Assembly (NCBI GenBank): GCA_026996985.1
Contig: JALWJR010000076.1
Span: 1-10,100, forward strand
Origin: Candidatus Kaiserbacteria bacterium
GTDB lineage: Bacteria > Patescibacteriota > Minisyncoccia > Phycocordibacterales > UBA2100
DNA: 10,100 nt
Direction: 5' to 3'
Positions 1-6,067 of this stretch are shown one piece after another. Positions within the stretch are counted from its first letter, which is position 1. Each line of letters begins with the position of its first letter. Position numbers and translations under genes: made by a program. A model generated the notes under the pieces. That model had not been told where the DNA came from and did no database searches. It was given only the letters and a program-made list of their open reading frames with translations.

Positions 1-2
1 GG

Positions 3-314
3 AAAAATAAAAACACAAATCAAAATATCTCCCTTGAAGAAAACCTTATATTGCTAGAGCAATCTTTAAAGGATGAAAACAATATACTAAAGCAGCTGGA
101 AGAAAAAGAAAATGCAAAAATTATAAACCAAGTACTTGAATCTTTACCTGTAAAATACAAAGAGCCACTAGTGCTTTACTTTATCGAAAACAAAAGCTAT
201 GAAGAAATTTCTGATATTCTACAAATATCTGTATCAAGCGTAGGCACAAGAATAAGAAGAGCTAAAGAAAAAATAAAAAAACAAATAGAATATTTAATAA
301 AAGCTTATGAGTGA
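3..314 (+). CDS. RNA polymerase sigma-70 family factor, C-terminal part (5' end outside window)
   Basis: The reading frame is open to the window edge, so the TTG at 51 is not a convincing start and the gene begins upstream. 103 residues are visible. The C-terminal half is a typical sigma region 4 helix-turn-helix: LESLPVKYKEPLVLYFIENK, then YEEISDILQISVSSVGTRIR, then a basic helix. In this family that segment contacts the -35 element. The lysine/asparagine/glutamate-rich stretch before it would be the region 2-4 linker; region 2 is not visible, so ECF class is likely but unproven. The stop TGA (312-314) lies inside the next gene, an 8-base overlap that implies co-translation with a membrane protein, the usual layout of a sigma factor and its membrane regulator. 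High confidence in the family, lower in the subclass. Confidence 0.85.
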   Translation, partial: KNKNTNQNISLEENLILLEQSLKDENNILKQLEEKENAKIINQVLESLPVKYKEPLVLYFIENKSYEEISDILQISVSSVGTRIRRAKEKIKKQIEYLIKAYE

Positions 315-915
315 TTTAAAAAATAAAGTTTTGGAAAAAATAAAAAAAGGCGAAGTAAAAAGAAAACCGGCATTTTACTTTATTGGCAAAAATTACTTTT
401 TCTGGACAATGTTTTTTGTGTCCATATTTGTAGGCTCGGCTTCTTTTGCGGTATTTATAAGATACTTTTTAATTGAGTCAGGGCCATGGTATGAGATTTT
501 TGAAAAATATGGAGTAAAGTATCCAATGGAGTTTTTGCCATTTTTGTGGCTTTTTGTTCTTATCTTGTTTGTGCTTTCTGCTTGGTTGAACTTCAAACAC
601 ACAAAAAAGGCTTACAAAAAACACAATTATTTGGTTGTTATCTTATCCATTTTAGTATCTGTATTTTTGGGGACAATTATGTTTTTAAACGGCTTTGGAA
701 GAATTGCTGACGATGCACTGCAAAAGCATATTCCGATATATCGTCAGTACAAAGAGCAAAAAATGCAAGAGAAAATAGAGATCTTAAAATCCTTAGGAAT
801 AGATCCGGATGAGTTTATAAAACATAGAAAGTTTAGAAGATGTACGAATGCGAAATGTAGGTGGGAGAGAATAAAAAATGAAATATTTCCTAAAACTTTG
901 CGTAGTAATAAGTAG
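307..915 (+). CDS. three-helix membrane protein, possible anti-sigma factor
   Basis: I do not recognise a named family. The 202-residue protein has a short basic N-terminus, three hydrophobic helices (about residues 30-54, 75-96 and 107-129), and a charged, soluble C-terminal third (130-202) that contains two cysteines (RRCTNAKC). By the positive-inside rule the basic N-terminus should be cytoplasmic, which with three helices would place the C-terminus outside; the basic 99-106 loop fits the inner side. The ATG at 307 is chosen because it overlaps the sigma-factor stop by 8 bases, which suggests translational coupling. By position it would be the membrane regulator of that sigma factor, but no zinc-binding anti-sigma HxxxCxxC motif is present. 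It could equally be an unrelated sensor or transporter fragment. Confidence 0.75.
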   Translation: MSDLKNKVLEKIKKGEVKRKPAFYFIGKNYFFWTMFFVSIFVGSASFAVFIRYFLIESGPWYEIFEKYGVKYPMEFLPFLWLFVLILFVLSAWLNFKHTKKAYKKHNYLVVILSILVSVFLGTIMFLNGFGRIADDALQKHIPIYRQYKEQKMQEKIEILKSLGIDPDEFIKHRKFRRCTNAKCRWERIKNEIFPKTLRSNK

Positions 916-954
916 CTAGCAAAAAGCTGGCAAGATTATAAGATTAAAAGCGGT

Positions 955-960
955 TATAAT
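955..960 (+). promoter_or_regulatory. -10 box for the DUF2202 gene
   Basis: A perfect TATAAT lies 13 bases before the ATG at 974. The predicted start of transcription, about 7 bases after the box, leaves an untranslated leader of only about 7 bases. No good TTGACA-like -35 is seen 16-18 bases upstream (AAGATT at 932-937), and no recognisable ECF-type -35 or -10 pair is present either. The gene has no clear Shine-Dalgarno sequence. Confidence 0.55.
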
Positions 961-973
961 TAAAATAAAACTT

Positions 974-1987
974 ATGAAAAAGGAAAACAAAAAAATAGCT
1001 ATAACACTTGCTTCTGCAGCAATTGTTTTTACAGCAACAGGCTCAGCACTTGCTTTTAGTCCAGACACTTTAGCTTACGGACATGGAGGTTATGGTCAAG
1101 GTTGCCAAGGTGACGCAACTTGCAGAGCAGAAAAACAAATGCAAAGAGGAGACCAAGAAGGCTATGGATATGGGCGCATGATGCAAGGTGAGCAAAGAGG
1201 TCAGGAATACGGAAGAGGTATGCAAGCAGGACACGGGCACGAACAAAGACAAGGAATGAGAGATCAAAGACAAAAAGAAAGAGAAGCTCGACGCGCACAA
1301 GAGCTTGAAGTTCTTAAAAACTCTCCTCTTCTTCCTATGACAGAAGAAGACAAAGAAACCCTCATCTTTATGCACGAAGAAGAAAAACTGGCAAGAGATG
1401 TATACCTTACACTCTATCAAAAATGGGGTGCAAATGTATTTAGCAAAATTGCAGATTCAGAACAAAGGCACATAGAAGCAACAAAAGCGCTGCTTGACAA
1501 ATATGGCCTGGAGGACCCAATAAAAGATGATGCGGTTGGAGTATTTACCAATGAGCAGCTCAAGGAAATGTACAACGAGCTTGTTCAAAAAGGTAGCGCC
1601 TCTCTTGTGGAAGCGCTAAAAGTTGGAGCATATATTGAAGACTTGGATATACGCGACCTTGAGCAGGCAATAGCTGCAACAAACAATGGTGACATTAAAA
1701 AAGTATACTCTAAGCTAAGAAATGCGTCGGAAAACCACATGAGATCTTTCTACAAAGAGCTTAAAGCAAACGGCGCAGATTACAAAGCTCAATTTATAAG
1801 CCAAGAAAGATTAGAAGAAGTTCTTGCAGGAGAGAACAAAAACAGGCTAGAACACCAAGGACAAATGCAAGGAGCTAATGAGTATCAAGGTGGCAGAGCT
1901 CACAATAACTATCAAGCTCAAAAATCAGCCGAACAAATGGGCTTCTTTGCAAAACTCATGAGCTGGCTAAAATTCTGGAGCTGGTAA
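974..1987 (+). CDS. secreted DUF2202 ferritin-like domain protein
   Basis: The 337-residue protein starts with a signal peptide: a lysine-rich n-region, a hydrophobic core at about 8-20, and likely cleavage after ALA (residue 27). Residues 33-110 are a low-complexity linker rich in Gly, Gln, Arg, Met, His and Tyr, with two cysteines (44 and 50). Residues 120-262 match the DUF2202 ferritin-like four-helix fold: HEEEKLARDVY (134-144), SEQRH (162-166), YIEDLDIRDLE (220-230) and SENHMRSFY (252-260). The spaced Glu and His residues (E137, E163, H166, E222, H255) fit ligands of a metal site, but the metal and reaction are unknown for this family. The tail after 285 is Gln/Asn/Gly-rich and ends in a Trp-rich amphipathic stretch (LMSWLKFWSW) that could touch a membrane. 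It follows the sigma/membrane-protein pair by 58 bases and has its own -10 box. Function is inferred only as metal or redox related and extracytoplasmic. Confidence 0.88.
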   Translation: MKKENKKIAITLASAAIVFTATGSALAFSPDTLAYGHGGYGQGCQGDATCRAEKQMQRGDQEGYGYGRMMQGEQRGQEYGRGMQAGHGHEQRQGMRDQRQKEREARRAQELEVLKNSPLLPMTEEDKETLIFMHEEEKLARDVYLTLYQKWGANVFSKIADSEQRHIEATKALLDKYGLEDPIKDDAVGVFTNEQLKEMYNELVQKGSASLVEALKVGAYIEDLDIRDLEQAIAATNNGDIKKVYSKLRNASENHMRSFYKELKANGADYKAQFISQERLEEVLAGENKNRLEHQGQMQGANEYQGGRAHNNYQAQKSAEQMGFFAKLMSWLKFWSW

Positions 1988-2007
1988 AATAATAAATAAA
2001 CAGCTTT

Positions 2008-2048
2008 AACCCCCGTTACCTATGGCAACGGGGGTTGATTTGTTATTT
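2008..2048 (+). terminator. Rho-independent terminator after the DUF2202 gene
   Basis: A 10-base perfect stem (AACCCCCGTT at 2008-2017 with AACGGGGGTT at 2027-2036) has two further C-G pairs inside a small loop and is followed by a T-rich stretch (TGTTATTT). It lies 20 bases after the stop codon. Confidence 0.85.
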
Positions 2049-2110
2049 AGTATTTAATTTCTTATTTCTTATTTTTCATTTCTAATTTATTGTGCCGGGC
2101 CTGCCCGGTC
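2037..2110 (-). repeat. GC hairpin with 7-base-period A-rich tail, left copy
   Basis: Read on the minus strand, a short GC hairpin (CCGGGC 2095-2100 with GCCCGG 2103-2108) is followed by an A-rich tail. In that tail the units read AAATTAG, AAATGAA, AAATAAG, AAATAAG and AAATTAA (2054-2088), exact in 7-base period, and it ends in AAATC at 2041-2037. The same arrangement occurs in opposite orientation at 2384-2461. It partly overlaps the T-rich end of the DUF2202 terminator. Whether it is a mobile or merely decayed element cannot be told from one genome. Confidence 0.5.
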
Positions 2111-2235
2111 AGTAGATAAGCTACTAACAAAATAAAAAGAGTGACGAAAATACAATAAAGAACAAACATTGAAAAACATTTAAAAAACGCAAACACCGTT
2201 GTGCACTTCAGTGCACAACGATAGCTTATCTACTG
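2110..2235. repeat. 14-base inverted repeat downstream of tRNA-Leu
   Basis: CAGTAGATAAGCTA at 2110-2123 is the exact reverse complement of 2222-2235, the bases immediately after the 3' end of tRNA-Leu. The sequences just outside the arms (TGCCCGGT at 2102-2109 and the tRNA acceptor end CCCCCGGCA) are also similar, so a copy of the tRNA 3' end plus its flank may lie inverted at 2100-2123. The enclosed 98 bases are A-rich, with no ORF, and hold the palindrome at 2197-2220. Confidence 0.6.
2182..2220 (-). terminator. probable terminator of tRNA-Leu
   Basis: On the minus strand, 15 bases after the tRNA, a perfect 10-base stem with a TGAA loop (CGTTGTGCAC 2211-2220 with 2197-2206) is followed by GTGTTTGCGTTTTTT. 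The six-T run begins 9 bases after the stem rather than directly, so efficiency is uncertain. On the plus strand no T run follows, so it would work only for the tRNA direction. Confidence 0.6.
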
Positions 2236-2318
2236 TGCCGGGGGCGGGACTCGAACCCGCACAGCCTAAGGCCAGGAGAGTTTAAGTCTCCCGTGTCTAC
2301 CAATTCCACCACCCCGGC
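2236..2318 (-). tRNA. tRNA-Leu (anticodon UAA)
   Basis: The 83-base minus-strand sequence folds as a class II tRNA. The acceptor GCCGGGG pairs with CCCCGGC, and the D arm contains TTGGTAGAC. The anticodon stem GGAGA/TCTCC holds the loop CTTAAAC (anticodon TAA). A 14-base variable region carries a GCC-TTA-GGC hairpin, the T arm is GCGGG-TTCGAGT-CCCGC, and the discriminator is A, as in leucine tRNAs. CCA is not encoded (CAG follows), so a CCA-adding enzyme is needed. Confidence 0.97.
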
Positions 2319-2368
2319 ATAATTAATTAATGAACATATTACAACGTGTCGTTACCAATTTTTATCCA

Positions 2369-2388
2369 GCACATTGCTGGCAATGTGC
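2369..2388. repeat. 8-base-arm palindrome next to the tRNA-like hairpin
   Basis: GCACATTG (2369-2376) and CAATGTGC (2381-2388) are exact inverted arms around CTGG. The structure abuts and shares bases with the GC hairpin at 2386-2406. No T run follows on either strand, so it is not a standard terminator. It lies downstream of the lamin-tail gene and upstream of tRNA-Leu. Confidence 0.6.
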
Positions 2389-2461
2389 CGGGCCACCACC
2401 CCGGCAACAAACATATAATAAATGATAAATGAGAAATGACAAATGAAATAGAGAATAAATC
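2384..2461 (+). repeat. tRNA-Leu-end hairpin with 7-base-period A-rich tail, right copy
   Basis: The hairpin TGCCGGG (2386-2392) / CCCGGCA (2400-2406) is composed of both ends of the neighbouring tRNA-Leu. 2384-2392 equals 2234-2242 (3' end and flank), and 2393-2405 equals 2306-2318 (first 13 bases of the tRNA). The tail contains AAATGAT, AAATGAG, AAATGAC, AAATGAA in exact 7-base period (2420-2447) and ends in AAATC at 2457-2461. It mirrors the copy at 2037-2110, with both hairpins pointing toward the tRNA. Confidence 0.55.
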
Positions 2462-2470
2462 AAAAAACTT

Positions 2471-3901
2471 TTAATCTTCCAGTTTAAATTTATCTGCCAA
2501 GCCCTTCTCCGGGGTAAACAAAACCGCCAAAGCCGGCAAAATATACAAAAATGCAAAATACAAATAAAATTTATTGTCTCTTTGAGGAGTCGCTTTTACA
2601 GTAGTTGCCAAATTTGCATTTTGTTTTGGATCCGGCTTATTGTGTTTTATCTGTCTTTTTTTAATTTTAGATTCGTTTTTTTGGTTTACCTGTACAGATA
2701 GTTTTTTTGAGATGCTTGCGTATTGAACAGCTTGTTTTTGTGTTTTGATATCCGGCTTTTCAGATACGGTGGAAGTTGAAGAAGCTGGGCTTTTTTCAGC
2801 AATATTTGAAGTTGAAGTTGCTTGCTCCGTCGTAAATTCCAAAATTGTATATTTCTTGTTTTGAGGAGTTTCAAGATACCATTCATGCTCCGGATTAAAC
2901 CCTAAAACGGTAAAAGTTGAACTTGCTCCTTTGGCTATTAAACTAAACTCGGGAAATACAAAACTGCCGTTTGAGTGTTTTATTTTCCACTTGGAAATAT
3001 CTATATCGTGAGAGCTTTTGTTGTGCAAGATAAGTGAGTTTTTGCGCGCCTTAAAATAAAGCTTCGGTGAGATGACTTTAATTTTTCTAACCTCTTTTGC
3101 AAAAAGATTATTTTGGGTAGTATGAGCGACAACCATATATTCTCCCGGATACAGAAAACTGTGCTTTACCTTAAACCCCTCCTCTTTTGTACCATCACCA
3201 AAATTCCAAAATACGGTGGAAGAAATTCTCTCTCCTTGAGAATCATAAACTTCCGCAAAAAACAAAACCGGGGTATAGAGAGTTACAATCTCATCAAATT
3301 TAGCTTTTAAAAATAAAGCCGGAACAGGTTTTAACGTAACGGTCTTGAATGTGACATTTTTCGGTTTTAAATATTCATCTTCTGAAACGTTTAAAGTGTT
3401 TTGGTTGTCTGTTGAATTTAAAGTGGAGTCAACTGAAGAAGATGAAGTGCCACCGGCGGGAAAGCACAACTCCCCCTCATCAAAGCCATCATTGTTTTTA
3501 TATTCCGCAACAGAGACAACATTCCCCTCAGCATCAATTAATTTAACAGTTTGCTCTTTATTGTTAAGAGACATAACCGTATCTATCACCGTACCATCAT
3601 ACAACGAGGCTACAACATCAGCCTTATTGGCAAGATAAGCGCTCTCCTGAGGATTAAGTGTCAGCGAGCCTCTCCCACCCTTCTCAGGTGGCTCAACCAA
3701 ATTATGATTGGAGCCGTCAAAAAATTTCCAACCTTTTATTGAAATAGAGGTATCTCCCGTGTTCTCTATCGAAACCCACTCTCCTTCCGTATCAGACCCC
3801 ACGGGATTGCACATTATCTCTTTTATGACAACAGAAGCAGATACAACATCGGCATTTAAAAACAATAAAAACAATATTGCTTTCAATGTTCGTTGCATCA
3901 T
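2471..3901 (-). CDS. secreted lamin-tail/PKD surface protein with C-terminal membrane anchor
   Basis: The 476-residue protein has a signal peptide (hydrophobic 6-15, likely cleaved near ADVVSAS). A lamin-tail domain follows at about 24-140 (VVIKEIMCNPVGSDTEGEWV, then KGWKFFDG). A PKD-like beta domain lies at about 200-277, with WNFGDG (232-237) and HSFLYPGEYMV (247-257). A second lamin-tail-like beta segment spans 278-355 (SLILHNKSSHDIDISKWKIK). A Ser/Thr/Lys-rich linker (357-440) leads to a C-terminal helix (445-463) with a short charged tail. These domains are extracellular binding or adhesion folds in bacteria, so the protein probably sits on the cell surface. Its ATGATG start overlaps the TGA of the ATPase gene by four bases (3898-3901), which indicates translational coupling. 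No enzyme motif is visible. Confidence 0.85.
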   Translation of the reverse strand: MMQRTLKAILFLLFLNADVVSASVVIKEIMCNPVGSDTEGEWVSIENTGDTSISIKGWKFFDGSNHNLVEPPEKGGRGSLTLNPQESAYLANKADVVASLYDGTVIDTVMSLNNKEQTVKLIDAEGNVVSVAEYKNNDGFDEGELCFPAGGTSSSSVDSTLNSTDNQNTLNVSEDEYLKPKNVTFKTVTLKPVPALFLKAKFDEIVTLYTPVLFFAEVYDSQGERISSTVFWNFGDGTKEEGFKVKHSFLYPGEYMVVAHTTQNNLFAKEVRKIKVISPKLYFKARKNSLILHNKSSHDIDISKWKIKHSNGSFVFPEFSLIAKGASSTFTVLGFNPEHEWYLETPQNKKYTILEFTTEQATSTSNIAEKSPASSTSTVSEKPDIKTQKQAVQYASISKKLSVQVNQKNESKIKKRQIKHNKPDPKQNANLATTVKATPQRDNKFYLYFAFLYILPALAVLFTPEKGLADKFKLED

Positions 3902-5877
3902 ATATCATCACGCAGAATCTGTCGCAAAAGCTCTTCCGAGAGTTCATCTGTTTTTGAACTTACAGGCTGCTCGGGAGTTTTTTGCTTTTTTGCATTATCT
4001 TGAAATTTATCATTGTCAGACCTTTTATTATCTTCTGTCTTGGGAAGGTTTGGCTTTTTCTCTTGGGTTTGCGCATTTGCTTTCGACTGTAGTACATCTT
4101 TAACGTCCGAGTTTGCGTTAGGTGATGTTTGTTCTTTTGTATCTTTATTAGATTCTGTTTTTGCAAACAAACTCTCAAGTGCCGCTTTCAACTCTTGTTT
4201 TGATTTATCTTGTTTTATCGTGCGTTTAGAATTGTTTGTTTTTGGCGTTTTACCACTCTTTGCCTCTACCAGAGGCTTAATCAACTTTCCGTTTTGGGTT
4301 TTTTGGTTGTTTGTCTGCTTTGTCTTTTGCGCAAAGCTGTCTCCGGTGTTGGTTTTGTCTTTAACGCTTTTATCTGTCACAACACTTCCGGATTGTGCAT
4401 TCGCCCCGGGCACACTCTGTGCCGAAGAGTTGGATTGAATTTTTGCGGATTGCAAAACATTTCTTTGAGGGGTTGGTGTTGCATTTTTGTTTTGAGAGTT
4501 CTTTTGTTTGTTCTGTGCAATAGTCTTGTTTTGTGCCTGTGCTCTCTGTTGTGTAGCATTTTTGATTGCCTCATCCCCGGCTCTTGTTGCAACCTCACTC
4601 AACATTCTCTCAACATCCGCTCTTTTTCTTCCATATGTCTCTTGGGAATGTTTTATAATCTCATGCTTGAACGAAAACGGTGGCATATCAAGCGGAGGTA
4701 ATGTGCGAGCCGAGAAGGGTTTGGAGCCCACACCGTCTATCATTAAAGTCAAATAAATTTGCGCAAACCCTAAGTTCACCAAATCTTCAGCGGTAAAAGT
4801 TGGCTCAAAAATTGTTTTGAGCACTTCCGCATCAAACGGACCGACCCTGAAAGATATTGTGGTTCCAACGTTGCCAAAAACAGCAGCTCGTATGTTCTCT
4901 TCAACTTGCTCTATATACTGATGCGCTATCGTTAAAGAAAGTTTGTATTTCCTCGCCTCAGACAAAATATTTGCAAAAGAGTCATTTGCTATAGACTGAA
5001 ATTCATCAACATAAAAATAAAACGGTGGTAGAGCATCAAGTTCAGCTTGCGACATCTCCGCGCGACTCATGGCTGAGAGATAAATTTTGGTGGTTAAAAT
5101 ACTTCCCAACAAATCCGCATTTTGCTCGCCCATTCTTCCTTTCGAGAGGTTTACTATCAAAATTTTTCTCTCATCCATTGCGCGTCTTATATCAAAGGTT
5201 GATTTGACCTGTCCTATTATATTTCTGACCAAGGGATTGCTTGTAAACTGTCCTATTTTGTTTTGAATTGCCGGTGTTGCCTCTTGTACATACCTGTCTG
5301 TATATCCGGCAAATTCCTCTTCCCAAAATCTCTTTACAATTGGATCGGAAATGGCGGAGACCACCTTCTTTCTGAATGTCTTGTTTGAAAGCATTCTGTT
5401 TATATCAATCAAAGTTGTATCCGGATACTCCAAAAGAGCCAAAAGGGTATTTTGTAAAATATATTCCATCCTGGAGCTCCAAGCATCAACCCAGATTCTT
5501 TTGAAAGCGCTCATCAGACCAGCCACAACCAAGTGTCTTTTGTCATACCCAACATCTTCCATTACGTTGAATCCAAGCGGATAGTCCATATCAAACGGCG
5601 CAAAATAAATTACATCCTTTATTCTTTCTTCCGGAACATAATCCAACAGTTTTGATGCGGTTGAACCGTGAGGGTCTATAAAACACAAACCTTCTCCGCT
5701 TTGAATATCTTGGATTGCCAAATTCTCAAGCAAGGTTGATTTACCCATTCCGGTTTTACCGATTACATACATGTGACGCATTCTGTCTTTGGCTTTTATT
5801 CCAAAAGGGACTCTTACCCCGCGAGAATCTGTTGTAGCAAAATATGATATTTTCTCAGGGTCGTAAGTATACTGCAT
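3898..5877 (-). CDS. VirD4/TraD-like type IV secretion coupling ATPase, soluble form
   Basis: The 659-residue protein is a RecA-fold pump ATPase. The Walker A motif GKTGMGKST is at 40-48, followed by CFIDPHGS (65-72). Walker B FYFYVDEFQ is at 286-294, SLTIAHQYIEQ at 314-324 and GNVGTTISFRVGPFDAEVL at 335-353. This layout is known from conjugative coupling proteins and related DNA-pumping ATPases. Unlike VirD4 it has no N-terminal membrane helices, and no other secretion genes are in view. Residues about 435-645 are a low-complexity, probably disordered tail rich in Gln, Asn, Lys, Thr and Ser, closing with a short acidic helix (SEELLRQILRDDI). It shares a four-base stop/start overlap with the lamin-tail gene. 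The promoter fits a leaderless mRNA. DNA translocation or type IV pilus/DNA-uptake work is plausible; the substrate is unknown. Confidence 0.9.
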   Translation of the reverse strand: MQYTYDPEKISYFATTDSRGVRVPFGIKAKDRMRHMYVIGKTGMGKSTLLENLAIQDIQSGEGLCFIDPHGSTASKLLDYVPEERIKDVIYFAPFDMDYPLGFNVMEDVGYDKRHLVVAGLMSAFKRIWVDAWSSRMEYILQNTLLALLEYPDTTLIDINRMLSNKTFRKKVVSAISDPIVKRFWEEEFAGYTDRYVQEATPAIQNKIGQFTSNPLVRNIIGQVKSTFDIRRAMDERKILIVNLSKGRMGEQNADLLGSILTTKIYLSAMSRAEMSQAELDALPPFYFYVDEFQSIANDSFANILSEARKYKLSLTIAHQYIEQVEENIRAAVFGNVGTTISFRVGPFDAEVLKTIFEPTFTAEDLVNLGFAQIYLTLMIDGVGSKPFSARTLPPLDMPPFSFKHEIIKHSQETYGRKRADVERMLSEVATRAGDEAIKNATQQRAQAQNKTIAQNKQKNSQNKNATPTPQRNVLQSAKIQSNSSAQSVPGANAQSGSVVTDKSVKDKTNTGDSFAQKTKQTNNQKTQNGKLIKPLVEAKSGKTPKTNNSKRTIKQDKSKQELKAALESLFAKTESNKDTKEQTSPNANSDVKDVLQSKANAQTQEKKPNLPKTEDNKRSDNDKFQDNAKKQKTPEQPVSSKTDELSEELLRQILRDDI

Positions 5878-5883
5878 GGGTTT

Positions 5884-5892
5884 AGTATATCA
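5884..5892 (-). promoter_or_regulatory. extended -10 promoter giving a leaderless ATPase mRNA
   Basis: On the minus strand TGATATACT (TG-n-TATACT) lies with only six bases between the box and the ATG at 5877. Transcription starting 7 bases after the box would begin on the A of the start codon. No Shine-Dalgarno site can fit in that space. No convincing -35 is present, as is usual for extended -10 promoters. It lies just after the terminator of the small upstream unit. Confidence 0.6.
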
Positions 5893-5928
5893 CAAAAAAG
5901 AAAACGCAAGCTCTGCGCCTGCGTTTTT
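5893..5928 (-). terminator. terminator of the 23-codon unit (possibly bidirectional)
   Basis: An 8-base stem (AAAACGCA at 5901-5908 with TGCGTTTT at 5920-5927) encloses an 11-base loop. On the minus strand it is followed by CTTTTTTG, a good T tract; on the plus strand it runs into T6. It separates the tiny unit from the ATPase promoter. Confidence 0.75.
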
Positions 5929-5932
5929 TAAA

Positions 5933-6004
5933 TTACGAAAACAACCACCAAAACGTCCAAATGTTTATAAGCAGTACAATCAAAATTATGATGACTTTGT
6001 ACAT
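5933..6004 (-). CDS. tiny 23-residue single-helix membrane peptide
   Basis: The ORF is 23 codons: start ATG at 6004, stop TAA at 5935-5933. It has a perfect GGAGG (6010-6014) five bases before the ATG, the best ribosome site seen in the window. The peptide begins MYK, continues as a single hydrophobic helix (VIIILIVLLI) and ends in an aromatic, Trp-rich segment (IWTFWWLFS) typical of a membrane interface. A sigma-70-like promoter lies upstream and a terminator begins six bases after the stop, so the whole transcript would be about 130 bases. I do not recognise it. It could be a small membrane protein, a toxin-like peptide, or an incidental ORF in a small RNA. Confidence 0.55.
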   Translation of the reverse strand: MYKVIIILIVLLINIWTFWWLFS

Positions 6005-6037
6005 TCCAGCCTCCAACGTTGTGTTGAACCTGCGCAA

Positions 6038-6065
6038 AGTATATACAAATAAGTGAAAATGACAA
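6038..6065 (-). promoter_or_regulatory. sigma-70-type promoter of the 23-codon unit
   Basis: TTGTCA (6065-6060; five of six to TTGACA), a 16-base spacer, then TATACT (6043-6038). The expected start near 6031 gives a leader of about 27 bases containing GGAGG. It is the most complete -35/-10 pair in the window. The -35 touches the last bases of the DUF4015-type gene (stop at 6070-6068). Confidence 0.65.
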
Positions 6066-6067
6066 AT

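Noticed and set aside
51..314. Complete small sigma-like protein starting at the TTG at 51
   Set aside because: The frame stays open to base 3 and the protein would lack regions 2 and 3, so the gene most likely starts outside the window.
1056..1420. Minus-strand ORFs opposite the DUF2202 gene
   Set aside because: They are complements of a compositionally biased coding sequence, with no promoter or ribosome site and no family resemblance.
2420..2447. CRISPR array in the 7-base periodic repeats
   Set aside because: Units are 7 bases with no spacers, and there are no cas genes.
2110..2461. Integrative-element attachment sites at tRNA-Leu
   Set aside because: The repeats around the tRNA are inverted rather than direct, and no integrase or phage gene is in the window.
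4013..4756. Long plus-strand ORFs opposite the ATPase C-terminal region
   Set aside because: They are antisense frames of the low-complexity tail, with no start signals and no recognisable domain; the minus-strand gene is certain.
5893..6031. Trp-rich leader peptide plus terminator acting as an attenuator for the downstream gene
   Set aside because: The next gene is a DNA-pump ATPase, not tryptophan metabolism, and it has its own promoter after the terminator. No anti-terminator pairing with the ORF was seen.
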